Shown here in pieces: positions 19,341 to 28,139 of a DNA stretch of 28,139 nt. A program made the translations under genes and the position numbers. The number at the start of each line of letters is the position of its first letter. The stretch's first letter is position 1. The stretch comes from Apostichopus parvimensis (Eukaryota; Echinodermata; Holothuroidea; Aspidochirotida; Stichopodidae), in assembly GCA_000934455.1 (NCBI GenBank), contig KN884823.1:40552-68690 (forward strand). Direction: 5' to 3'. Below the pieces are notes generated by a model. It worked only from the letters and a program-made list of their open reading frames with translations, had not been told where the DNA came from and made no database searches.

Positions 19341-19700
19341 CTTATCAAGTTAACTATTACAAATGGAAGTTTAGCTCTCTGTTGTTAGAGTGAGCATGCA
19401 CAATAAATAACCAACAACAAACAATGTCCCTCTCTCTTTCTTTCATCAGTGTGGTATTATGTCATATGGTTCCCTACCACCAAATCATATAAGCACTGAC
19501 TCTGTCATTAGCTTGCAAACTCCTCTTTTGCTGCAATTGTAATGTATTAATAGGCAAGTTACCACAATAAACAGCTCAAACGTTATTTGCATTGTTTGAA
19601 ATGAAAAGCAAGCGTTCAGCGTCCATTGTAGAACCGATATGAATCATGAAGGTGATATTCTTTGGTTATGTAGACTGTTGTGTTTCTGAACCTCTTTGTC

Positions 19701-19835
19701 AGTGACTACCATACCATACCGTCCTTGAAGTGACTGCATAATACCAAATTAGCCTAAAGTGACTACAGCAATACACTCCTAGCCAGTTGTGACTGCAACA
19801 ACCATCTTCACCAATAGCGTGACTAAATCAAGTTA
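19701..19835 (+). promoter_or_regulatory. Five phased TGACT boxes upstream of the LRR-Ig gene
   Basis: TGACT occurs at 19703, 19731, 19760, 19790 and 19820, spacings 28, 29, 30 and 30 bp, each as GTGACT(A/G). The rest of the unit is diverged but still A/C-rich (AATACCA, CAATACA). The array ends about 45 bp before the ATG at 19880. It is either proximal promoter or 5' UTR. TGACT is an AP-1 half-site-like core, but its function is inference. Confidence 0.6.
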
Positions 19836-19879
19836 GTTTTATTGCTTCCCTCGGCGCTGCTATAATTTGGGAACCAAAT

Positions 19880-21439
19880 ATGGATCGATTAGGAATTTTC
19901 GTTATTTTATTCTTGGTCAGTTCAGTTTCATGTCAAGAGTGTGAGCCTTGTCCCGATCTTTGCCGTTGTAGTGGTTCTTCTTTATACTGCGAAAACCTGG
20001 GTTTGACTTCGATGCTCTCATGTGGACTGTCGTCCTCTTATTCCAGAGTTGATTATTCTGGCAACAATATCAGTATAGTCAACTGGAACGATGTGCCAGT
20101 GTCGTCCTCATCAAGTTTGCTCACCATCGACTTATCACACAATAATATAAACGGTTCGTCGGGAACATATGTGGTGAATGTCTCTAGGCATATTTATATC
20201 TATTTGTCGTTCAATAGACTTATCTCGTTTCCATCCAACTTTTTGGAAATCAAATCTCGGCAATCAACACGACGTAGATATTTGCTTCTTAACGCCAGTG
20301 ACAACGGTATGACGGAGGTTTTAGCTCATGCAGTAACTCTGGATAAGAGCTTAGTTATTTTTGAACTTGACTTACGGAACAACAAGATAAGTTACATACA
20401 TCACGACGCATTTAATTTTCAGTCATTATCTGCATCAATTATCTTGAGGAATAATAATATTCTGTCGTTCTCTACTATCTGCCTTCGATGTCTTCTTGAT
20501 ATGACAAGTTCTTTATCGTTGGATGTTAGTTACAATTTGATGAAAGGTTTGGATTACAAAGAAGAATTATTCCTCAACGAAGCCGGAATTTCAGCGTCCA
20601 TCAATTTGGATAACAATCCATTTAATTGTGACTGTACACAGAGGTGGTTTGCTTATGACAATTCATCTTTTAGGAGTGCTGTCTTAAAAAATAGTAATCA
20701 AAATTGTAACGAGCCCGACTGGTTGGACAGGTTCGACCGGTCATTCAGATGTGCCTCACCCCTTGCATTACAAGGTTTCCCTGTTACTTCGTTGTCTCCT
20801 CACAATTTCACGTGTCCTCCTCGACTAGATCCTAATGCTACATTGACTGCTGAAACCATGCTAGGGGATACATTGGTACTTCGCTGTCCTACCATTGGTG
20901 CTAATCCTCCGACTCGGCGTTATGACTGGATGTTTACTCCTAGCAAATCATCGGAAGTGTTCGTAAACTCTGGATGGGACTACTTCAGACAAACAGAGAC
21001 TGAGTATCTGACAGTCCAAGGGCTGACATCGGCGGGTACTTTCATTTGTCGACCGTTGAGTCCGCATAGTTCGCTTTCCATCAATATCAGCGTGTCTGTG
21101 AAAGAGTCAACCCAAGAGATCTTAACCACAAGATCTTGGCAACCTTATATCACAGGAAAGTCGGACACAAATAACGGAGGAGAAGAAATTTCTTCTTCAT
21201 TGCCTTTTGTCATTGCCGTATCATCGATTGTTTTGATTCTTCTGGTTATTCTAATGATTTTGGGTTTTATGCAGTACCGGCTAGTAAATGCAACTAAAGC
21301 AATAAAAGAACTCAGAGGAACCACTGTGGAACAGGCAGCGAAGGTGAACCCCAGAAAAGACATCAAAGATGGCCATACATCTCAGCCGAAGCATCTTAAT
21401 ATTTCTAGGTCATGTCCAAATGATTATGATGTTTATTAG
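19880..21439 (+). CDS. Intronless LRR-Ig type I membrane protein (orphan receptor-like)
   Basis: 519 residues. Signal peptide 1-18. Cysteine-rich LRR N-cap 18-49 (C18, C21, C24, C28, C30, C37, C48). About seven to eight degenerate leucine-rich repeats at 55-246, such as LLTIDLSHNNI and FELDLRNNKISYIHHDAF. LRRCT cap 247-295 with the C250-x-C252...C276...C291 pattern. One Ig-like domain 311-407 (C336, W350, C390 in SAGTFIC). A short stalk, then a membrane segment at about 443-464 and a basic cytoplasmic tail of about 53 residues ending NDYDVY. There are at least eight N-glycosylation sequons. The architecture is that of LRR-Ig (LINGO/AMIGO/LRRC-like) adhesion or immune receptors, a class greatly expanded in some invertebrate deuterostomes. 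No TIR, ITAM or ITIM is seen. The single exon and intact frame suggest a working gene, perhaps one of a retro-derived or tandem family. The ligand is unknown. Confidence 0.88.
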   Translation: MDRLGIFVILFLVSSVSCQECEPCPDLCRCSGSSLYCENLGLTSMLSCGLSSSYSRVDYSGNNISIVNWNDVPVSSSSSLLTIDLSHNNINGSSGTYVVNVSRHIYIYLSFNRLISFPSNFLEIKSRQSTRRRYLLLNASDNGMTEVLAHAVTLDKSLVIFELDLRNNKISYIHHDAFNFQSLSASIILRNNNILSFSTICLRCLLDMTSSLSLDVSYNLMKGLDYKEELFLNEAGISASINLDNNPFNCDCTQRWFAYDNSSFRSAVLKNSNQNCNEPDWLDRFDRSFRCASPLALQGFPVTSLSPHNFTCPPRLDPNATLTAETMLGDTLVLRCPTIGANPPTRRYDWMFTPSKSSEVFVNSGWDYFRQTETEYLTVQGLTSAGTFICRPLSPHSSLSINISVSVKESTQEILTTRSWQPYITGKSDTNNGGEEISSSLPFVIAVSSIVLILLVILMILGFMQYRLVNATKAIKELRGTTVEQAAKVNPRKDIKDGHTSQPKHLNISRSCPNDYDVY

Positions 21440-21699
21440 ATGACCGATAACGTCGCAGAAGAAGGTTCTGGAATGTCAGCGAAAACATCCGCAAAACACG
21501 GAGGGAGGATCGGACATTACTATGAAAACGATTGGCGAAAACCTTAAGACTCTACGAATAAAGATAATTTACAATTCATGATGGTAATATGCAGTTTAAA
21601 ATTGGACTCCCGAGAGCACAGGACATAGAAAGATCTTTGGCTAACGTGTTTACGAAATCAAGGAAATGAACATGAATTGTGAGTTATATGCTTTAAAAC

Positions 21700-21705
21700 A
21701 ATAAA
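21700..21705 (+). promoter_or_regulatory. Polyadenylation signal AATAAA for the LRR-Ig gene
   Basis: ACAATAAATAAAG contains two overlapping AATAAA hexamers about 260 bp after the stop codon, a plausible 3' UTR end. Confidence 0.55.
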
Positions 21706-22015
21706 TAAAGAATTGGTCTAGAGTCATCTTGTTTGCAAACGTGCATTGATGCATTTGTACATTATCCTTATTTTCTCTGCGTTATACAGCAGATCAACTC
21801 CACTTCCTCTTCAGACAAAACTAGCATATATCACTTATCATATTTGAGATATTTTATTTCGTGAGCAACTTTCTTGAAAAAGAGCGCATTACTTGGCATC
21901 ACCAGTTGTCTCGGTTGTAATTAAATTAGGTTAATGAGGGATATGACATCTGTTTCAATTTCCTGCTACAGTCAAAACAATGTATACTTATTCAAATCTG
22001 AGGCATATTATCAAC

Positions 22016-22312
22016 AGGTCTTTGCTATCATGTTTAGAGAGCCAGAACAGCCGTATGGACCCGCCATTGTCGTCATGTCATTACACTACAGTCTTTCCTA
22101 TAGTGGAATATGGGGACTTAAGGGGTAACGTGGGATAAAACAGGAGTATATTATTTCTTTTGGAGAACAGGTCTTTGCTATCATGTTGAGTGAGCCAGAA
22201 CAGCCGTATGGAAACGCTCTTCGCCATGTATAACTATACTAAGTCTTTCCAATACGGGAATATGGGGACTTAAAAAGCAACGTGAGATCATACAGGAGTA
22301 ACGTGACATGAT
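22016..22312 (+). repeat. Direct tandem duplication, about 150-bp units
   Basis: Units begin CAGGTCTTTGCTATCATG at 22016 and 22168 (step 152). Both end in GGAATATGGGGACTTAA then CAACGTG or TAACGTG. The second half of the unit recurs at about 25115-25210 and 26733-26828. The first half can be read in frame in both copies with a shared EPEQPYG peptide, perhaps a coding remnant. Confidence 0.8.
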
Positions 22313-22601
22313 ACACATTGTCTAAAGTATATTCTGTGTTCAACACTTTTGTTCATTTTGCGAAGACGGTGAGCAGGGTGGTGGCGGGGAAGGACGATTA
22401 CGGGACTATGTAAGGTTTGATGTCTTAGGTGAAGTTATCAGTTTTTCATTTAATATATTTTAAGTTTATATTGGTTATGATGGTATTAAATATTAATTGT
22501 AGTGTTTATCTTATGAATTCGGTTTTCTTTTAATGCAACTGAACAATTGGTTACTTACCGACGGTGATGGAATTCTACAATTTGATTTATATTTTTGAGA
22601 T

Positions 22602-23008
22602 CCAGCTGTACCCCTAATATTGTAATGATGCAGTTTTTAAGCCTCTTTAAGCCTCCAGTTGTACCCCTGATGCTGTGATGATCCAGTTGTTAAGCCTCTT
22701 TAAGCCTACAGTTGTATCCCTAATGCTGTAATGATGCAGTAGTTAAGCCTCTTTAGGCCTCCAAATTGTACCCCTGATGTTGTCATGATGCAGTTGTTAA
22801 GCCTCTTTAAGCCTCCAATTGTACCCCTGATACTGTAATGATGCAGTTGTTAAGCCTTTAAGCCTCCAGTTGTTACCCTGATGCTGTAATTATGCTTTTT
22901 GTGAGCCTCCAGTTTCCAGTTGTACCCCGGTTGCTGTAATGATGTAGTTTTTAAACATCCAGTTGTACCCCTGATGCTGTAACGATGCAGTTAAGCCTCC
23001 AGTTGTAC
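22602..23008. repeat. Minisatellite, units of about 40-57 bp
   Basis: About nine units have the core CCAGTTGTACCCCTGATGCTG then TAATGATGCAGTTGTTAAGCC in two parts, often followed by a CTCTTTAAG spacer that is lost in later copies. Units shorten and diverge towards the right end. There are no spacers, and hence no CRISPR structure. No coding frame runs through it. Confidence 0.9.
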
Positions 23009-23009
23009 A

Positions 23010-24000
23010 TTGATACTAGCCCCATAAATCGTTTTAAAGACACCGGCACCGATTTTACTACTTACTAAGCAGAAAGGCACTTTTAAATAATGATAGAACA
23101 CTTTTCGTTAACTAAAAGGGGCACGTGTTATTGATAAAAAATGCACTTTTGAAGTTTATCACAAACCTGGTATACCATGTGCCTGATGCAGCACTGGGTG
23201 TTACCACAGTATTTTCAATGAAGAGCAACTAATTTTTACAAATGATGGAAAGTCATACTAGTTAGTACTGAAAGAGGACCAGGGAAGCGGAAGGGGATTG
23301 ATTCTGATGAAAAGGGCGGGAAAACTTCGAGACACAGTTGGAAATGTGACTATGGTTTGAGAAAGCTAGACCAGTAAACTAACTCCAAATGTTTCGACAG
23401 AATCGATATGCATTCACTCCGTACTACAAACTCGAGTTTTCGAATGTTTTTTTTGTCAATAATAGGGCACTGGTTAATCACAAAAAAAGTAATTGTCAAT
23501 TTTCATAAGAGACAAAAATCGGCACTTCAAATTTATGAAGTAATAGGATTACCATAATAGCTATCTTATTTCCATGCAAATTCACGGTGTTTTAACTACC
23601 TTAACCATGTATTCTATATGGCTCATCTGGTATGATTTACGTTTAAAAATCCCTGTACTTAACCAGGTAACCTTTACCGGGTAAACAAGACCGCCGTACA
23701 ATTACCATTCATATGACGCATTACTAGGCACGTTAACGTGTCTTGGTGAGCCCACTTTGTTTGTCTTAAATCCCAGCCACCGCACTGTTCGGCTCCATGA
23801 CCCGTGACTTCGAAGCCACATGTAATCCGCATTATACAAACTTCTATTTTAAGAAACGTTTTATCCAAGTCAGTAAAGTAACTGTCAGCTTAGAGAGGTC
23901 ATTGTTTGAAGATGAAATTTGCTCATCCTTAACCCCAGTGTACTGTTGGATGCCTCTCCAGCTGACAAATCTGACTGTGACTACACCCAAACCGGCTTCT
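23010..24000. other. Intergenic, no gene seen
   Basis: AT-rich sequence. Opposed short frames at 23674-23868 (reverse) and 23797-24012 (forward) have no recognised domain. No RNA gene is seen. Confidence 0.4.
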
Positions 24001-24151
24001 ATGATAGAATGATAGAATTATGTCGATTGGAGACGCTCTGTAAAAAATATTTGTAATGATCAGGATATATGATTTTGATGAGGGCAATAAATATGGATAG
24101 ACGAAGATAAGAAGGTACAAATCTGGTCATGCTTTTCAGATTGACTACCGG

Positions 24152-25256
24152 ATGTTTATTAAACGTTTTTGCAATAGTTAACTTAAAAGGGGATTTAAAA
24201 AAAAAAATTCCCTTAAGTTGTTTACAGCGAAGAGGAAGGTTGGCACGGAATCCATTTATATGACAGAAACACACAGCGCATGGTGAATAGGTTTTACCTT
24301 GTCACAAATATGAAACTTTAGGGGGAAATATAGGGCGCACTGATCTGTAAGAAACACATATTTGGAGCCCGTGCGAAGGCATGCTCCCCTCTTTCGCCAG
24401 CAGATGTACAGCAGTGTGGCAATTTCGCAATGTTTCTCACTATTGGAACAAAACTTCAGTTTTGCTGAGAATGGCATTTGATTTAAGTGTTTTCAATCGA
24501 GTTCCCACACATTACATTATCATGAATTTCAGTCAATACAAAACCTTAGGAATATGATAGTCTTTGCTTTTAATGAGCTATATATCATCAATCGTAATTC
24601 ATACTTCAGAGATGACGATACTGACCATTAAAGACGGTTAAGAGACAATTGATCGCTTCTTTAATCATTTGAAGACAATCCATATCTCATGATGTCATGA
24701 CGGAAGCATAATCGCGTGGATCAGCTGACTTAAACAGGACTGAATGCTAATATCGTTTGCAAGTAAGCAAGACGAAGCTTATAAGATTGAACGGTAATTC
24801 AGTAACATAAAGTAGAAACAAGAAAGGGACCCACAAGATATATGATTGTAAAACTACAGATGTGGTAGTCATAATGCGTTCAGATCAATGTATGTTATAA
24901 CGTAATATTCATACAAGGTGTCATTCAGTTTATTTGTTTTATATTAAGAATCCCGTGTATTATAGGTTAATCAGTTAAACGGTATGCATAGTATCGTTCA
25001 TGGTAAATCTGTTGGTGAAGTTTAACAAAGAGATCTCCGTTTGAAAAACTGTTCACAAGAAATAACTGTTATTAGAACCCTACTCTTTGTGCGCTGCAGT
25101 ATAAATATCTTTGTCATGTAGTTACACTACAGTCTTTCCAATACGGAATATGGGGACTTAAGGGGTAACGTGGGATAATACAGGAGTACATTATTTCTTT
25201 TGGAGAACAAGATGTTTTTCTTCACTGACCACTGTCAAATGAATGATATAATTTTT
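24152..25256. repeat. Segmental duplication unit 1 (blocks A-B-C)
   Basis: This 1105-bp block is repeated at 25785-26869 with high identity. Block A (24152-24613) starts ATGTTTATTAAACG. Block B (24614-25048) starts GACGATACTGACC. Block C (25049-25256) contains the GGAATATGGGGACTTAAGG motif shared with 22016-22312. A diverged block D (about 24001-24120) precedes it and recurs at about 25257-25346. Short reverse frames inside are repeated with the unit and carry no known domain. Confidence 0.88.
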
Positions 25257-25346
25257 TAGATATGGAGCCAACTCTGTAACCGATATTTCTAGTGATCAGA
25301 ATATAAACATGAAAGACGAAGATAAAAAAGTACAACTCGGGTAATA

Positions 25347-25780
25347 GACGATACTGACCATTAAAGACGGTTAAGAGACAATTGGTCGCTTCTTTAATCA
25401 TTTGAAGACAATCCATATCTCATGATGTCATGACGGAAACATAATCGCGTGGATCAGCTGACTTAAACAGTACTGAATGCTAATATCGTTTGCAAGTAAG
25501 CAAGTTCAAGCTTATAAGATTGAACGGTAATTTAGTAACATAAAGTAGAAACAAGAAAGGGACCCACAAGATATATGTTTGTAAAACTACAGATGTGGTA
25601 GTCATAATGCGTTCAGATCAATGTATGATATAACGTAATATTTATACAAGGTGTCATTCAGTTAACTTGTTTATATTGAGAATCCCGTGTATTATAGGTT
25701 AATCAGTTAAACGGTATGCATAGTATCGTTCATGGTAAATCTGTTGGTGAAGTTTAACAAAGAGATCTCCGTTTGAAAAA
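25347..25780. repeat. Extra copy of block B between the two duplication units
   Basis: This 434-bp stretch from GACGATACTGACC to CCGTTTGAAAA matches 24614-25048 and 26251-26660 closely. It lacks block C behind it and runs straight into block A of unit 2. The overall order is therefore D-A-B-C-D'-B'-A'-B''-C', which suggests unequal exchange. Confidence 0.88.
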
Positions 25781-25784
25781 AACT

Positions 25785-26869
25785 ATGTTTATTAAACGTT
25801 TGTGCAATAGGTAACTTAAAAGGGGATTTTTTTTTTAAATTCCCTTAAGTTGTTTACACCGAAGAGGAAGGTTGGCACGGAATCCATTTTTATGACAGAA
25901 ACACACAGCGCATGGTGAATAGGTTTTACCTTGTCACAAATATGCAACTTTAGGGGGTATAAAGGGCGCACTGATCTGTAAGAAACACATATTTGGAGCC
26001 CGTGCGAAGGCATGCTGCCCTCTTTCGCCAGCAGATGTACAGCAATGTGGCAATTTCGCAATGTTTCTCACTATTGGAACAAAACTTCAGTTTTGCTGAG
26101 AATGGCATTCAATTTTGATTTAAGTATTTTTCACGTTCCCACACATTACATTATAATGAATTTCAGTCAATACAAAACCTGAGGAATATAATAGTCTTTG
26201 CTTTTAATGAGCTATATATCATCAATCGTAATTCATACTTCAGAGATGACGATACTGACAATTAAAGACGGTTAAGAGACAATTGATCGCTTCTTTAATC
26301 GTTTGAAGACAATCAATATCTCATCATGTCATGACGGAAGCATAATCGCGTGGAACAGCTGACTTAAACAGTACTGAATGCTAATATCGTTTGCAAGTAA
26401 GCAAGTTCAAGCTTATAAGATTTGAACGGTAATTCAGAAATATAAAGTAGAAACAAGAAAGGGACCCACAAGATACATGTTTGGAAAACTACAGATGTGG
26501 TAGTCATAATGCGTTCAGATCAATGTATGATATAACGTAATATTTATACAAGGTGTCATTCAGTTTATTTGATTATAGGTTAATCAGTTAAACGGTATGC
26601 ATAGTATCGTTCATGGTAAATCTGTTGGTGAAGTTTAACAAAGAGATCTCCGTTTGAAAAACTGTTCACAAGAAATAACTGTTATTAGAACCCTACTCTT
26701 TGTGCGCTGCAGTATAAATATCTTTGTCATGTAGTTACACTACAGTCTTTCCAATACGGAATATGGGGACTTAAGGGGTAACGTGGGATAATACAGGAGT
26801 ATATTATTTCTTTTGGAGAACAAGATGTTTTTCTTCACTGACCACTGTCAAATGAATGATATAATTTTT
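25785..26869. repeat. Segmental duplication unit 2 (blocks A-B-C)
   Basis: 1085 bp matching 24152-25256. Differences include a T-run in place of an A-run near 25828 and a roughly 20-bp deletion near 26570 (the AATCCCGTGTA segment is missing). The end of block C (26869) abuts exactly the start of a different repeat at 26870. Confidence 0.88.
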
Positions 26870-28139
26870 GGTTCCTTGCTAAAAGCAAAGGAACCTATGT
26901 ATTCAGGTTGGCGAGGGTGAGCGTGTGTGCGTGTGTGTGCGTTTGTGCGTTTGTTTTTCTATCTGACCGAGGACTTGAACAAAAGAATTTCAGGTCCTCG
27001 GTTGTGATTTCTAAAGAATCACCACGTCCTCGGAAGAATTCTATTGTATGGGGTATTGTTAAGGTTAGGGTACGTGGATTTGAACAATGGAAAATACAAT
27101 GGGGTCCTCGGTTGGAATGAAATACAAACATGCGTGTGTGTGTGTGTAACTCAACAAGGGAATGACCAATCATTACCATACTTCGTGGGTGGGTGGCCCA
27201 TAGTGAGTAGATGAACCCTATTGTTTTTGGTGCCCGCAAAAGTCACCAAAGGTCAGTTAGATGCAAAAACCCAATATATTAAAAACAGCAATAACTCCGC
27301 TTGACAGGGTCCGACATGGTTGATATTTTGGGAGTAGTTTTGAATGGGGTAAGGGATCGTTTCCAAACATAACGGTAAGGTGATCGAAGGTCAACAAAGG
27401 TCAATTAATGATAAAAAACTAGTATTTTTGCGATAACTTGAGAACGAATTGTCAATCAGGGTTGGGAGTTGCTTCAATGTCATCCAATTGTCGACCCGCA
27501 TCTGGGTGACCCTTGACCTCAATTTGACTTTTGGTGACCTTTAAGTGTTTTGGGGATTTTTACAGTTTCGATGCTATTTTCAGATGTTAAAGGTACCTTC
27601 TGATCATAAATGTCAATAGGTTGACCCCCGTGTGACCTTTGTGTGCGAAGTTATAATGGGGTCAAAGTTTTCGGTTGGAGTGAGGATGGCTGTACAGTCT
27701 TGTCGTGTTCATTTTTGGAATCAGGAGATAAAACTACATCTGATACCAAGGTCAAAAGGTCAAAGGTCACATTAGAAAAAATGTGCTTATTTTGGGAGGA
27801 AACGGGCAAAAAAGAAACTGTTTGGTTTTGATGCTAGATTTGGATATCAAAGGTACCTTCAGAACAAAAATGGCAAAGGGTTGACACCCGGGTGAGCTTT
27901 GTGTGTGAAGTTATACAAGGTCAAAATTAATTTTCAGACATTTAATGCAAGAACTCCCAGTGCCAAGGTACGTGACACGGTTGATATTTTTGGACAAGTT
28001 GCGAATGGTATAGGGGAATATTTTCAAACTTAACGGTCATGTAATCCGAGGTCACCAAAGGTCAATTAATGTTCAAAATCTACTATTTTGGGGGGAGAAA
28101 ATGGGCAACGAAAAAAATGTTAGAATTTTTATAGTTTTG
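26870..28139. mobile_element. AGGTCA-rich long repeat with terminal hairpin, runs off the window
   Basis: It begins with a hairpin, GGTTCCTTGC / GCAAAGGAACC (26870-26895), then GT-rich simple sequence, repeated GTCCTCGG motifs (26990-27115) and degenerate units of about 260 and 660 bp (GGTTGATATTTT at about 27317 and 27979; AAAGGTACCTTC at about 27588 and 27848). AGGTCA direct repeats are frequent. It resembles the repeat at 18850-19340. No transposase frame is seen in the part visible. The class is not recognised. Confidence 0.6.

Noticed and set aside
19861..19866. TATAAT as a TATA box for the LRR-Ig gene
   Set aside because: It lies only 19 bp before the ATG, too close for a TATA box with a usable leader.
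23797..24012. Possible small gene (71 codons)
   Set aside because: It has no domain, signal peptide or splice support, overlaps a reverse frame of equal quality, and runs into repeat block D.
24256..24477. Reverse-strand frame sharing a peptide with 25816-26061
   Set aside because: The similarity follows from the DNA duplication, the frames differ at both ends through indels, and no domain is recognised.

Overview
This window looks like nuclear DNA of an animal. It is AT-rich, its genes carry spliceosomal introns with GT..AG borders and AATAAA signals, and it is full of SINE-like retroposons, TTAA-flanked MITEs and minisatellites. The gene content (an NXNL2/nucleoredoxin-like protein, a bacterial-type malate/L-lactate dehydrogenase family gene split into nine coding exons, and a single-exon LRR-Ig membrane receptor) fits a marine invertebrate deuterostome. 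An echinoderm is my best guess, possibly a sea cucumber, but that is inference from style and not proof.

Layout. 1-125: a 21-bp-period minisatellite. About 930-1330: a thioredoxin-fold NXNL2-like first exon reading through into a stop, with no convincing second exon afterwards. A MITE (2527-2889) lies just after an orphan acceptor-like site. 2890-6240: intergenic, with retroposon debris, a GC-rich dyad minisatellite (5262-5680) and a perfect 17-bp inverted repeat (5398-5442). 6249-6500: a 5'-truncated SINE directly in front of the first coding exon of the dehydrogenase gene. 6526-17591: that gene, whose nine exons join in one open frame of 366 codons plus stop. Two of its exon borders have been tandemly amplified: the 3' end of exon 2 with its donor (7637-7910) and the 5' start of exon 6 with its acceptor (12048-12800, resumed at 14178-14291). 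Its introns also hold a tRNA-derived SINE (intron 4), a second MITE and a 295-bp assembly gap (both intron 5). 17600-19650: intergenic, with a 50-bp near-perfect palindrome centred on TGACGTCA and an AGGTCA-rich repeat. 19880-21439: an intact intronless LRR-Ig type I membrane protein, preceded by five TGACT boxes spaced 28-30 bp. 21440-28139: apparently no genes; minisatellites, a nested segmental duplication of about 1.1-1.6 kb, and the start of a long AGGTCA-rich repeat that runs off the end.

The three genes are all on the + strand and show no sign of a shared pathway: a redox-fold protein, a cytosolic NAD(P)-type 2-hydroxyacid dehydrogenase, and a cell-surface receptor-like protein. The most unusual feature is the pair of exon-edge tandem arrays in the dehydrogenase gene. 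They present the splicing machinery with about four candidate donors and up to ten candidate acceptors, of which only one each preserves the reading frame.
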